Positions 1-8,334 of a stretch of 64,000 nucleotides of DNA are shown here, piece by piece (the first letter of the stretch is position 1; every line of letters begins with the position of its first letter). Source of the stretch: Saliniplasma sp051745305 (GTDB lineage: Archaea > Thermoplasmatota > Thermoplasmata > Halarchaeoplasmatales > Halarchaeoplasmataceae); assembly GCA_051745305.1 (NCBI GenBank), contig JBNJDY010000002.1, positions 1 to 64,000 of the forward strand, in the 5' to 3' direction. The notes beneath the pieces are model-generated. The model saw only the letters and a list, made by a program, of their open reading frames with translations, had not been told where the DNA came from and did no database searches. The position numbers and the translations under genes are program-made.

Positions 1-14
1 AGACAAGATATCGT

Positions 15-692
15 TTAGTCACGAGAAAGAATTAGGTAATCTTCGACTATCTTTTCATGGTCGAAAGCAAGTTTTGGCAGTTCATCTATAGGGAAGTATT
101 CCGCATTTTTAGCATCGCTACCACTAAACAGTGAACCACCTATCACTTCAAGTGAATAAACCACAGAAACGGTATGTCCTCTAGGATCTCTATCAGCTTC
201 AGAATATATACCGACCAATTCTTTGATTTCTGTTTCAAAGCCAGTTTCCTCAGCGATCTCCCTAGTCACCGCACTTTCTACTTTTTCGTTGTATTCAACA
301 AAACCTCCTGGAAGTGCATACTTGTCTTTGAATGGATCATTTTTTCTTTTTATAAGAAGAATTTTATCATCTTTTTCTATGATTCCATCCACAGTTAAAG
401 CGGGATTCAAATATACATCGCTTTTATGCTCCTTTTTCATTTTTTTATAGATTTCCAACAATTCTTCACCAAATTTTGATAGTTTAGTACCTCCGCCTTT
501 CTGTCCCCCTCGTTTTGAAACTACAATTTCCTTCCCTGCCCCAACTTCAATCTTTTTTATTATACCCCATGCATGTCTATAAGACATCTCCATCTTTTTG
601 GCAGCTTCCTTAATGGAGCCTGTTTCAGAAACTAACTCTAATAGTCTTTTTCTACCTTCACCAAGTATGAATATATCTCCCTTCTTAAGCAT
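15..692 (-). CDS. ModE-like winged-helix / Nudix hydrolase fusion, probable regulator
   Basis: Two domains are visible. The N-terminal about 85 residues resemble the ModE/LysR-type winged helix (GSIKEAAKKMEMSYRHAW, then a KRGGQKGGGTKLS wing). The C-terminal half is a Nudix domain with the box GGFVEYNEKVESAVTREIAE followed by ETGF. Nudix proteins of this kind hydrolyse or sense ADP-ribose or other nucleoside diphosphates, so a ligand-controlled transcription factor is the natural inference. Bacterial NrtR has the reverse order (Nudix first). An in-frame ATG at 716 would add eight residues rich in Cys; the ATG at 692 begins directly at the winged helix and is preferred. The Nudix Glu residues are intact, so catalysis is possible. 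The ligand is unknown. Confidence 0.8.
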   Translation of the reverse strand: MLKKGDIFILGEGRKRLLELVSETGSIKEAAKKMEMSYRHAWGIIKKIEVGAGKEIVVSKRGGQKGGGTKLSKFGEELLEIYKKMKKEHKSDVYLNPALTVDGIIEKDDKILLIKRKNDPFKDKYALPGGFVEYNEKVESAVTREIAEETGFETEIKELVGIYSEADRDPRGHTVSVVYSLEVIGGSLFSGSDAKNAEYFPIDELPKLAFDHEKIVEDYLILSRD

Positions 693-771
693 GCATTTAC
701 ATTCTAAACGGTACATATTTTACTACATGGGATTATTATTATTATATTTCTTGGTTGAAGTTGTTAAAAAT

Positions 772-1722
772 TTAGAAAATAAAGATATAGAAGATTATTA
801 CAAACGAACAAAGGACTATTTCAATACTCCATATTATAGATACTAGCTGCCATTCTTTCAATCTGAAATACTTAACCAATATATGGGTTAAACTTTCTAT
901 TTTATCGTTTCTACTTTTTAGATATCCTATTTCATCGGGTCGAGCAAAATTCTCAGCTTTAAAACCACCCTTGAACTTCAAAAAGAATTCCAGTATCATG
1001 GGTATGAACATTATAATTCCAGGTGTGATCAGACCGCTGATGATAGCAGCTATTCCTATAGTAGCTCCACTAAACAGAGTAAATGTGTCGCCTGGAAAGA
1101 TCAAGGAGGGATAGAGATTAAAAACACCGAATCCCATCACCGCACCAAGGAGAGGGAATAAAATATAGAATCCTCGATCTGGACCACCTTGTAAATATAT
1201 TAGAATTACCAGTGAAGTCGATATTATTATGGATAATCCTGCTCCTAGTCCGTTGAATCCCTCGAGCATGTTAGATGCGTTTGCCGCACATGTTACACCG
1301 AAGGGTACTATCAGAAGTATCAGGTATGGATTATCTATAGTAAAACCGAAAACTTCCAAAGGATGTCCCATCATATTGATTCCAAAGGGAATCGTAAAAA
1401 GGTAAGGTAAAAAGGCTTTGACCCTTTGACGAACTCGAACCATATCATCGACCATACCGATGAGGCCAGCTCCGATTATACCGATTAAAGCGGTAAGGAA
1501 TATAGGTTCATTTAGTCCTCTTTTATCACTTAAAAATAAAGATAAACCGATAACGAAGCCCATTATAGCCGATAAACCCCCCATTTCTGGGATTCGAGGC
1601 TTATGTTTTTTATGCATATCCGTTCCATCTATTCCTGCATGACCGAAGCTCTCTATCTGCCATTTAGTAATAAACAGAGATACAAAAAAGGCGACCATTA
1701 TCGAGAGAGAAACGATCATCAT
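772..1722 (-). CDS. Polyprenyl-phosphate sugar-1-phosphate transferase (AglH/MraY/WecA superfamily), copy 1
   Basis: This is a multi-pass membrane enzyme of the PNPT family that transfers a sugar-1-phosphate from a UDP-sugar to dolichyl or undecaprenyl phosphate, the first step of lipid-linked oligosaccharide assembly. Family motifs are present in order: HKKHKPRIPEMGG near residue 38, VDDMVRVRQRVKAF with the catalytic DD pair, and NASNMLEGFNGLGAG, the euryarchaeal version of the substrate loop. Length (316 aa) and about ten hydrophobic segments fit. A paralogue lies immediately upstream on the same strand, about 100 bp away. By analogy with archaeal AglH it probably starts N-glycan synthesis, but the sugar cannot be read from sequence. 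Confidence 0.85.
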   Translation of the reverse strand: MMIVSLSIMVAFFVSLFITKWQIESFGHAGIDGTDMHKKHKPRIPEMGGLSAIMGFVIGLSLFLSDKRGLNEPIFLTALIGIIGAGLIGMVDDMVRVRQRVKAFLPYLFTIPFGINMMGHPLEVFGFTIDNPYLILLIVPFGVTCAANASNMLEGFNGLGAGLSIIISTSLVILIYLQGGPDRGFYILFPLLGAVMGFGVFNLYPSLIFPGDTFTLFSGATIGIAAIISGLITPGIIMFIPMILEFFLKFKGGFKAENFARPDEIGYLKSRNDKIESLTHILVKYFRLKEWQLVSIIWSIEIVLCSFVIIFYIFIF

Positions 1723-1822
1723 GTTAAGTCCTCATTTATCGGTTTTCATAAATTCGTATTTCCGTACCTCATTCACACATTCATGATATATAAGTATTGT
1801 TTGCATAGATACGCAAAGGGTA

Positions 1823-2806
1823 TTAAAATAATACCCATGCAGAAAGAGAGGAAATAAAAACTAACAGATACATCAAGAGTGTTGTTTTTCTTTCATCTAA
1901 AGACCATATGTATGGAAACAACCAAACAAGTGTTTTTGCATTCGGAGGATCTATGTTCCCCTGCTCATCTACTTTTCCAAATTTTTCATGGCGTTTACCT
2001 CTTTCAGAAAGGAACCAATATGCTACCATCAGGAAGTTGATAGTCAAAGGTAAGAGACAAATGAATGTATAAAATTCTAAATTACCTAAAACTGCAACTA
2101 TACCTATCATAGCACCCATCATCATATCACCACAATCCCCGGGAAAAACTCCTGCTGGGTGGATATTGTATGAAAGGAAGGATAATGCAGCTCCCATGAA
2201 TGGAAATAAAAAGAATAGGATATCTGTTTTACCTGTTTCAATTAATTTGAAAGTAAGAAATGAAAGGACAATCAAAGTAGTTCCAGCGGATTGTCCATTA
2301 TAATAAGAAAACATGTTAATGAGGTTTGCACATACCATTATGAAAATCGGCATGAGTATTATCATATATACTATACCAAATTCCATAACACCTAGGTAAG
2401 GGATATACATCGAGGTATCCACGTATCTTATCAAAGGGAAAGCAAAAAAGAGCGGAATCAATATCTTAACTATTTCACTATGAGTGAATTTAAAAGCTCC
2501 GCCTACTCCAACTATATCATCGACCAAACCAAAAAAGAAGTATAAAATCAAAACAAACATAACTATATATGAAACAGGCGGGATGTCATGGAATGAGCTT
2601 AAGAAGAGCAGACCAGTAAGATATGCAAAAGCGATACCGATCCCTCCCATCTCTGGAACCGATGGGTATCCAAGTTTATACCTATCTCTACCTGTAAAAC
2701 CTTCCTTTCTCAGTTTCTTTAACAGTGGCTTGAATATGATTATTCCAATCAAGTATGTGACTAACAGAGCAGTAGTCAACAAAAGTTTAGCTTCTATGTT
2801 GAACAC
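1823..2806 (-). CDS. Polyprenyl-phosphate sugar-1-phosphate transferase paralogue, copy 2 (divergent)
   Basis: A second PNPT-family membrane protein of 327 residues, encoded upstream of copy 1 in the same direction. It keeps GYPSVPEMGG, LVDDIVGVGGAFKF and VFPGDCGDMMMGA. The substrate loop reads NLINMFSYYNGQSAG instead of the usual N-x-x-N-M-x-G-F-N-G-L, and the basic residue normally following the DD pair (DDxxR/K) is Gly here. These changes suggest a different acceptor or sugar from copy 1, or a specialised paralogue. It probably works in surface glycan or N-glycan assembly. Family membership is secure; the substrate is not. Confidence 0.8.
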   Translation of the reverse strand: MFNIEAKLLLTTALLVTYLIGIIIFKPLLKKLRKEGFTGRDRYKLGYPSVPEMGGIGIAFAYLTGLLFLSSFHDIPPVSYIVMFVLILYFFFGLVDDIVGVGGAFKFTHSEIVKILIPLFFAFPLIRYVDTSMYIPYLGVMEFGIVYMIILMPIFIMVCANLINMFSYYNGQSAGTTLIVLSFLTFKLIETGKTDILFFLFPFMGAALSFLSYNIHPAGVFPGDCGDMMMGAMIGIVAVLGNLEFYTFICLLPLTINFLMVAYWFLSERGKRHEKFGKVDEQGNIDPPNAKTLVWLFPYIWSLDERKTTLLMYLLVFISSLSAWVLF

Positions 2807-3008
2807 AGCCCCTCAAATGTATTCCTATTATTAAAATGTTTAACCACCATTTTTTATCTTGATAGTTGATTTTCAAATATTTAGGTCAATGTAATGGAAA
2901 CACATAAATAATAGTTTTTCTTAAGTGAATGTAGAGATTTTAGAAAACCTTTTATTAATAAAGACTAATTGAGATATAATTTAATATGATTGGGTTGAGT
3001 GTGAAAAC

Positions 3009-3674
3009 ATGAATGAAATCGATAATATGAAAAAGAAAGGTACTACGACCGTAGGAATTGTTTGTAATGGAGGAGTAGTTCTTGCCACCGAAAAAAGAGC
3101 TACCAAAGGTCATATGATTGCTCATAAAGATACACGGAAACTATTCCAAATTGGGGGTAATATGGCACTCACTATTTCTGGCCTTGTTGGGGACGGACAA
3201 GCTATATCAAGGTTTCTTAGTTCTGAAGTAGAGTTGTTTAGATTAAAAAGAAACAAGGACATGACTGTAAAAGCTGCTTCGACATTACTTTCAAATATGT
3301 TATTGGGTCGAAGAATGATGCCTTACTTTGTAGGCCTCTTATTAGGTGGCGTAGATGATAATGGTGGACACGTTTATGCTTTAGACATGGCAGGTGGAGC
3401 TATCTCGGATAATTTCGTATCTGAAGGATCTGGTTCTCCATTTGTTTATGGTGTTCTTGAAGATCATTACAAAGAAGGTATGAGTATCGAAGAAGGTGTG
3501 GATTTAGCGGTATTATGTTTACTCGTTTCAAGCAGCAGAGATTCTGCTTCTGGAGACGGAATTTGTGTAGCTAAAATCACAAAGGAAGAGGGTTTTGAAG
3601 AGATTGAAGATGAAGATATCGATAAACGTATATCCAGTGTACGTAAGGAGAAACAAAATTTACCTCCCTTATGA
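3009..3674 (+). CDS. psmB: Proteasome beta subunit
   Basis: Catalytic subunit of the 20S proteasome, which degrades unfolded proteins delivered by PAN (encoded at 12.5 kb). The propeptide is very short (MNEIDNMKKKG) and autocatalytic cleavage before TTTVG would expose Thr12 as the N-terminal nucleophile. The acidic residue partner is Glu in ATEKRATKG, as in Thermoplasma, and the lysine is in the same segment. The late family motif SSSRDSASGDG is intact. The start could also be the second Met (residue 7), which would give an even shorter propeptide. The aCPSF1 gene follows 50 bp downstream in the same direction, a neighbourhood seen in many Euryarchaeota. The alpha subunit gene is not in the window. 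Confidence 0.97.
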   Translation: MNEIDNMKKKGTTTVGIVCNGGVVLATEKRATKGHMIAHKDTRKLFQIGGNMALTISGLVGDGQAISRFLSSEVELFRLKRNKDMTVKAASTLLSNMLLGRRMMPYFVGLLLGGVDDNGGHVYALDMAGGAISDNFVSEGSGSPFVYGVLEDHYKEGMSIEEGVDLAVLCLLVSSSRDSASGDGICVAKITKEEGFEEIEDEDIDKRISSVRKEKQNLPPL

Positions 3675-3734
3675 TCTATTCACTAAAATACATTTCATAA
3701 CCTAGGTTTAACAGCAATTTAAAGAGTGAACTAT

Positions 3735-5648
3735 ATGAGTGTGGAAGACATTTTGAACGATGCAAAAGAAGCGATCAGTGAAGTATTATCTAGACCTGTG
3801 AGTGTAACCAATATAGAGTTTGAAGGCTCGACTATCGTTATTTACACCAAAGATTTAGATGAATTCACGAAAGAATCAGGAACAGTCAAAAAGCTTGCAG
3901 AAAAAATAAAGAGAAGGATTTCGATCAGACCGGATCCTTCATTATTGGATACTCCTGAAGAAGCAGAAAGTAAAATCAAAGAGATAATTCCAGAGGAAGC
4001 CAAGATAACTGATATTTTTTTCAAAGAAGATTTAGGCGAAGTAACTATCGAAGCTGAGGCTCCTGGTATAGCAATAGGTAAAAAAGGAAAAATTTTAAAT
4101 GAAATTAAAAGAGAAACTGGATGGGCGCCAGATGTTGTACGTGCCCCACCTATACCTTCAAAGACGGTAAAGGATATCAGAAGTTATTTGAGAGCAGTTC
4201 GAGGCGAAAGAAGAAAGTTCCTCAATAAACTCGGTAGAAAAATAAACAGAGATACTCGGTCTGGGGAAACTTTCGCAAGAATTACCGCTCTTGGAGGTTA
4301 CAGGGAAGTAGGAAGGTCCGCTCATCTACTTCACACAAGAGATAGTAAGGTTTTAATCGATTGTGGTGCAGATGTATCATCTGATGATGATGGAACACCT
4401 TACCTTAACGCTCCAGAACTGCTACCTTTAGATAGTATTGATGCCATTATTCTCACTCACGCTCATCTTGATCATAGTGGTTTAATTCCAGCACTTTATA
4501 AATATGGATTCGAGGGTCCTATATATTGTACGCCACCTACTAGAGACTTAGCCGCTCTTCTACAACTAGATTATATTAAAGTGGCCGTCGGAGAAGCTAG
4601 AGAGCCACCTTATAAGTCATCTCATGTAAGAGAGGCCGTAAAATATACTGTACCGTTGGAGTACGGAGAAACCACAGACATAGCGCCGGATATAAGATTA
4701 ACACTTCACAATGCCGGCCATATATTGGGATCAGCTGTAGCACATCTTCACATAGGTGATGGAGATTATAATGTTGCTTTCACAGGAGATATAAAATTTG
4801 ACAATACTTGGTTATTTAATCAAGCTGTAAACAAATTTCCGAGAGTTGAAACAGTCGTTATGGAATCTACTTATGGTGGATATCATGATCTACAACCTAG
4901 CAGGAGAGATGCAGTTGCACAGTTAAAAGATATTTTAGAACAGCATCTAACTCATGGTAGTGGAAAGGTACTTGTTCCTGTTTTTGCCGTAGGTAGGTCA
5001 CAGGAGGTTATGTTGGTAATAGAGGAAGCCATGAATAAAGGTGAAATACCAAAGGCACCGGTTTACTTAGATGGTATGATATGGGAAGCTACCGCCATCC
5101 ATACAGCTTATCCGGAATTTTTAAATAACAAACTCAAGAAAAAGATATTCCATCAGGATGAAAATCCATTCTTGTCTGATATATTCCAGCAAGTGGACAG
5201 CAGGGATATGAGAGAAGAGATATGTGGCAGTTCGGAACCTGCTATAGTTCTAGCCACCGCCGGTATGATGAATGGGGGACCAGTGTTAGAGTATTTCAAG
5301 GCATGGGGAGATGATCCTGAATCTGCTATAATATTCGTTGGTTATCAAGCAGATGGAACCATTGGAGATAAAATCCAAAAAGAGTATGATCACATCACTT
5401 TAACACAAAATGGGGATCCAATCGATATAAAAGTAAAATTGAAAGTCTATACCTGTGAAGGATTCTCAGGTCACAGTGACAGAATACAGTTACTTCATTA
5501 CATAAGTGGAATGAAACCTAACCCAGAAAGAGTCATAGTTAGTCATGGGGAAGAAGGTAAGTGTACTAATTTAGCTAGCACCATCTATAAAAAGTATGGA
5601 ATGGAAACTAGGACTCCTAAAAATCTGGAAACGGTTAGATTATACTAA
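3735..5648 (+). CDS. KH-domain beta-CASP ribonuclease aCPSF1 (FttA), transcription termination factor
   Basis: Archaeal CPSF73 homologue, an endo/5'-3' exoribonuclease that cuts nascent RNA and drives factor-dependent transcription termination. The order of domains is N-terminal KH-like region, second KH with the GKKGKIL motif around residues 115-121, metallo-beta-lactamase core with LTHAHLDHSGLIP, and the beta-CASP insert with motif FAVGRSQE. The late motif GFSGHSDR and the final SHGEEGK histidine complete the metal site. At 637 residues it has the full length of the family. A GTG at 3726 would add three residues; ATG at 3735 fits equally well. It sits directly after psmB. Confidence 0.95.
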   Translation: MSVEDILNDAKEAISEVLSRPVSVTNIEFEGSTIVIYTKDLDEFTKESGTVKKLAEKIKRRISIRPDPSLLDTPEEAESKIKEIIPEEAKITDIFFKEDLGEVTIEAEAPGIAIGKKGKILNEIKRETGWAPDVVRAPPIPSKTVKDIRSYLRAVRGERRKFLNKLGRKINRDTRSGETFARITALGGYREVGRSAHLLHTRDSKVLIDCGADVSSDDDGTPYLNAPELLPLDSIDAIILTHAHLDHSGLIPALYKYGFEGPIYCTPPTRDLAALLQLDYIKVAVGEAREPPYKSSHVREAVKYTVPLEYGETTDIAPDIRLTLHNAGHILGSAVAHLHIGDGDYNVAFTGDIKFDNTWLFNQAVNKFPRVETVVMESTYGGYHDLQPSRRDAVAQLKDILEQHLTHGSGKVLVPVFAVGRSQEVMLVIEEAMNKGEIPKAPVYLDGMIWEATAIHTAYPEFLNNKLKKKIFHQDENPFLSDIFQQVDSRDMREEICGSSEPAIVLATAGMMNGGPVLEYFKAWGDDPESAIIFVGYQADGTIGDKIQKEYDHITLTQNGDPIDIKVKLKVYTCEGFSGHSDRIQLLHYISGMKPNPERVIVSHGEEGKCTNLASTIYKKYGMETRTPKNLETVRLY

Positions 5649-5696
5649 ATGGTCAGGTCTTTTACCAAAAATAAATGATAAAAAATGAGTTTTTAG

Positions 5697-6317
5697 TTAT
5701 AATTCCTGTTCGAAATCTTCGACTTCAAATGGGAACTCTTCTCTTTTTTCTATATCTCCCTTTATCATAGCCATTTCTCTTGAAAGTAACCAGAACACTA
5801 GTGCGAGAGCCTTTCTACCTTTGTTGTTAGTGGGTAATGCTACGTCTATATTTTCTAGTCTGTTATTGGTATCTACAAGTCCTATTATTGGAATACCTAT
5901 TCCTACAGCCTCTCTTACAGCTTGTCTATCTGCAGCTGGATCAACCACTACCATTATCTCTGGTTCGATAAAGGAATGTAGAGATGGATTTGTAAGAGAG
6001 CCAGGTATGAATCTACCAGCGATACTCATCGTACCGACTATTTCAGAAAACGTTTCGATAGGCTTTTTACCATACTGTCTAGCTGAAACTAAAAGTATTC
6101 TTTCAGGGGGATAACGTGATAACAGTTTTGCAACGGATGTTATCCTACTGTCGCTTTTTTTAACATCCAAAACGAACAGACCATCATCTCTAACTTTAAA
6201 AATGAATGGCTCCATCGAAGCACTTTTTTGCTGCGTTCCTATATGGACGCCTGCAGTCAAATATTGATCTTCTGGTATCAGCATATCTTCTTCGTCTTCA
6301 ACCATAGTTTCTTCCAT
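5697..6317 (-). CDS. rpsB: Small ribosomal subunit protein uS2
   Basis: Structural protein of the 30S subunit. The segment LTAGVHIGTQQKSASMEPFIF opens the conserved uS2 fold (split here as LTAGVHIG and TQQKSASMEPF), followed by RILLVSARQYGKKP, RFIPGSLTNP and VVVDPAADRQAVREA, all typical of archaeal uS2. The protein has 206 residues with the archaeal acidic N- and C-terminal tails. Its start lies 3 bp after the stop of rpoK, so the two are almost certainly one transcript. In many Euryarchaeota enolase separates these two genes; here it is absent. Confidence 0.96.
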   Translation of the reverse strand: MEETMVEDEEDMLIPEDQYLTAGVHIGTQQKSASMEPFIFKVRDDGLFVLDVKKSDSRITSVAKLLSRYPPERILLVSARQYGKKPIETFSEIVGTMSIAGRFIPGSLTNPSLHSFIEPEIMVVVDPAADRQAVREAVGIGIPIIGLVDTNNRLENIDVALPTNNKGRKALALVFWLLSREMAMIKGDIEKREEFPFEVEDFEQEL

Positions 6318-6319
6318 TG

Positions 6320-6499
6320 TTATTCCTCTCTTAAAATTGAGATCGGTATTACACTTTTTTCATACTCGGCCACAGCGATATCCACTGGATCTACCATATC
6401 TTCTGGGACATCGATCAGAGGCGGAGCTCCCATAGATATCTGCAGAGACCTTGCGCCTATGATTCTAGCCTTTTCAAATCGAGTGTGTTCCGTTGTCAT
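6320..6499 (-). CDS. rpoK: DNA-directed RNA polymerase subunit K (Rpb6 homologue)
   Basis: Small assembly subunit of archaeal RNA polymerase, homologous to eukaryotic Rpb6 and bacterial omega. The signature TRFEKARIIGARSLQISMGA, then DPVDIAVAEYEKSVIPI, is unmistakable. The open frame extends upstream to 6562, but the ATG at 6499 (MTTEHTRFEKAR) gives the normal 59-residue length and lies shortly downstream of a TATA-like box at 6529-6540, whereas the longer frame would run through that promoter. It is followed by rpsB. Confidence 0.95.
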   Translation of the reverse strand: MTTEHTRFEKARIIGARSLQISMGAPPLIDVPEDMVDPVDIAVAEYEKSVIPISILREE

Positions 6500-6528
6500 A
6501 TTTACTAATCCATCTACCCAAAACAAAG

Positions 6529-6540
6529 TTATATAATAAG
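6529..6540 (-). promoter_or_regulatory. TATA-like box for rpoK-rpsB
   Basis: Read on the minus strand the sequence is CTTATTATATAA, an archaeal TATA-type element about 30 nt before the preferred rpoK start at 6499. It argues for the short form of RpoK. Confidence 0.5.
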
Positions 6541-6573
6541 CTTTTTGTTCGACATACCCCATTTTTCCCTAAT

Positions 6574-6582
6574 CTTATATAC
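6574..6582 (+). promoter_or_regulatory. TATA-like box for the ThiI-type gene
   Basis: CTTATATAC lies about 27 nt before the ATG at 6606, the spacing expected for a leaderless transcript. It forms a divergent pair with the rpoK promoter. Confidence 0.5.
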
Positions 6583-6605
6583 ATCTTACGCTTTCGACCA
6601 GTTGC

Positions 6606-7226
6606 ATGGTACAAAAGGTTGTTGTTTTGCTATCAGGAGGGATAGATTCTCCCGTTGCCGCACATCTCTTCGCTGAGGCAGGGGCAAAAGTCATATTGTT
6701 AAATATAGACCATAGACCCTTCACCGATTATAAGACCATAAAAAATGTTGATAAACTAGTCGATAGATTGAAAGAAATTCATCCTAATATCGTTTTTTAT
6801 CGAACTAAATTTGAAGATATTCATAAGTTGATCACAAAGAATACAGAATCCAGCTTTAGATGTATACTCTGCAGACGTATGATGTACAGAGCAGCAGAGA
6901 AGTTAGCAGAAAACCTCGAAGCTTCCTCGATAGCTACAGGTGAGTCCCTGGGGCAAGTCGCTTCACAAACCTTATCTAATTTGGCGACTGAAGATAAGGC
7001 TGTTGATATCCCCATTCACAGACCGTTGATCGGATTAGATAAAAATGAGATCGTTGATATCGCTAAAGAGATCGGAACATTTTATATATCCATAAAACCA
7101 GCAGTTTGCTGTTTACTCACACCTTCTGGACCAAGGATAAAGAGTTCTAACGATGAAGTTTTACGGGAAGAAAAAAACATAGAGATAAACAAATTGTTGG
7201 ATAAATTGGAATATTTTAAACCGTAA
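6606..7226 (+). CDS. ThiI-type PP-loop sulfurtransferase lacking NFLD and THUMP domains
   Basis: Only the C-terminal adenylation domain of ThiI is present. The PP-loop is LLSGGIDSPVAA at residues 8-19, followed by CRRMMYRAAEKLA and TGESLGQVASQTLSN, both diagnostic of ThiI. The late AVCCLLTPSGP segment aligns with the region carrying the catalytic cysteine of bacterial ThiI. Full-length ThiI makes 4-thiouridine at tRNA position 8 and binds tRNA through THUMP; this 206-residue protein has no THUMP, so its RNA partner or a separate THUMP protein must supply binding, or it serves another thiolation. No rhodanese domain is present. Sulfur could come from the Fe-S/sulfur cluster at 54-57 kb. Confidence 0.85.
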   Translation: MVQKVVVLLSGGIDSPVAAHLFAEAGAKVILLNIDHRPFTDYKTIKNVDKLVDRLKEIHPNIVFYRTKFEDIHKLITKNTESSFRCILCRRMMYRAAEKLAENLEASSIATGESLGQVASQTLSNLATEDKAVDIPIHRPLIGLDKNEIVDIAKEIGTFYISIKPAVCCLLTPSGPRIKSSNDEVLREEKNIEINKLLDKLEYFKP

Positions 7227-7237
7227 TTTAAAGGATA

Positions 7238-8242
7238 TTATCTGCCGATGTATTCTGAATATAGACTTTTTGCTTTATTAATATCCTCGGTTCCTTTTAC
7301 TATTATTCGACCGTCTTTGAAGATATTCAACTCGTAACCTTCAACGCTTAACCTGACCAACTGTTGTCCAATTTTTTTTGCATATCTATATCTCTTCACT
7401 ATATTGTCTAGATCCACTTTATCCTTATCGGAAGGTATTATTTGTATTGCATCTCGTCCACAAAGTTCAACAGTCTCATCATCTTCCCCTTCAAGATATC
7501 TAAAGTTTTTATTGGCACAGCAGTCACAATCTTCTTTTTTTCTTACTTCTGTGAGGTCAAATTCGTTACGCCAGATATCTACTGTTAGGAGTTCTTTTCT
7601 ATTTTCCTCATCTACTAAAAATTTTACAGCCTCTGTTGCTGCAATATTAGCGACAACTCGTGGAAGTGTAAAAAGAACACCCTCCGAGGCACAGGTTCCC
7701 ATACTTTCGCTATTAGGTTGTTCAGGTATTAGACATCGAAGACATGGTGCCCCCTCATGTGTGATATTCATGGTCATACCGTAGGTCCCAAGGACAGCAG
7801 AGTATATCCATGGGATATCATGTTTTATGCAGGCATCATTTATCAGATATCTAAGTTTCATGTTGTCTGAAGCGTCCATAACAATGTCGGAACCCTTAAT
7901 CAGTTTTTCAATATTCTTTGTATTGACGTCTAAAACATGTGAATTTATATTGATATCCGAGTTTATTTTTTTTAATTTATCCTCCGCGACTTCAGCTTTT
8001 GCCTTCCCGATGTCGTTTTCATCGAATAGAGCCTGTCGCTGAAGGTTTGATAACTCCACAAAATCTCTATCTGCGATAACTATCTCGCCAACACCACTTC
8101 GGGAGAATCCCTCTGCCATAACCGTTCCAAGGGCTCCCTGACCTAGTATGGTAACTTTGCTTTCGCTAATTTTTTTCTGTCCTTCTTTTCCGATTTCTTT
8201 TAATACTGTATGTCGGGAGTATCTATCAGATAGATCGGTCAT
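7238..8242 (-). CDS. E1-like adenylyltransferase of the ThiF/MoeB/UbaA family
   Basis: Activates the C-terminal glycine of a ubiquitin-like sulfur carrier (MoaD, ThiS or SAMP type) by adenylation. Visible motifs are GQGALGTVMAEG (nucleotide loop), DRDFVELSNLQRQ (with the Arg finger), SDIVMDASDN, and CASEGVL. Four cysteines in CLRC and CDCC form the structural zinc site. The last about 80 residues after the zinc site form a small alpha/beta extension (from VDLDNIVKRYRYA onward), often seen in archaeal versions. The gene is convergent with the ThiI-type gene, 11 bp apart. No ubiquitin-like partner is encoded in the window. Confidence 0.92.
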   Translation of the reverse strand: MTDLSDRYSRHTVLKEIGKEGQKKISESKVTILGQGALGTVMAEGFSRSGVGEIVIADRDFVELSNLQRQALFDENDIGKAKAEVAEDKLKKINSDININSHVLDVNTKNIEKLIKGSDIVMDASDNMKLRYLINDACIKHDIPWIYSAVLGTYGMTMNITHEGAPCLRCLIPEQPNSESMGTCASEGVLFTLPRVVANIAATEAVKFLVDEENRKELLTVDIWRNEFDLTEVRKKEDCDCCANKNFRYLEGEDDETVELCGRDAIQIIPSDKDKVDLDNIVKRYRYAKKIGQQLVRLSVEGYELNIFKDGRIIVKGTEDINKAKSLYSEYIGR

Positions 8243-8334
8243 AGTTTTTCTAACTCGATGATATTTAATATATTTTTGTTTTTAGAAGTTAACTAGGAAA
8301 AATAATAAAGTATTGTAATTATATCTCCTAACCG

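Noticed and set aside
6500..6562. N-terminal extension of RpoK
   Set aside because: The extra residues do not match the family and overlap the likely promoter.
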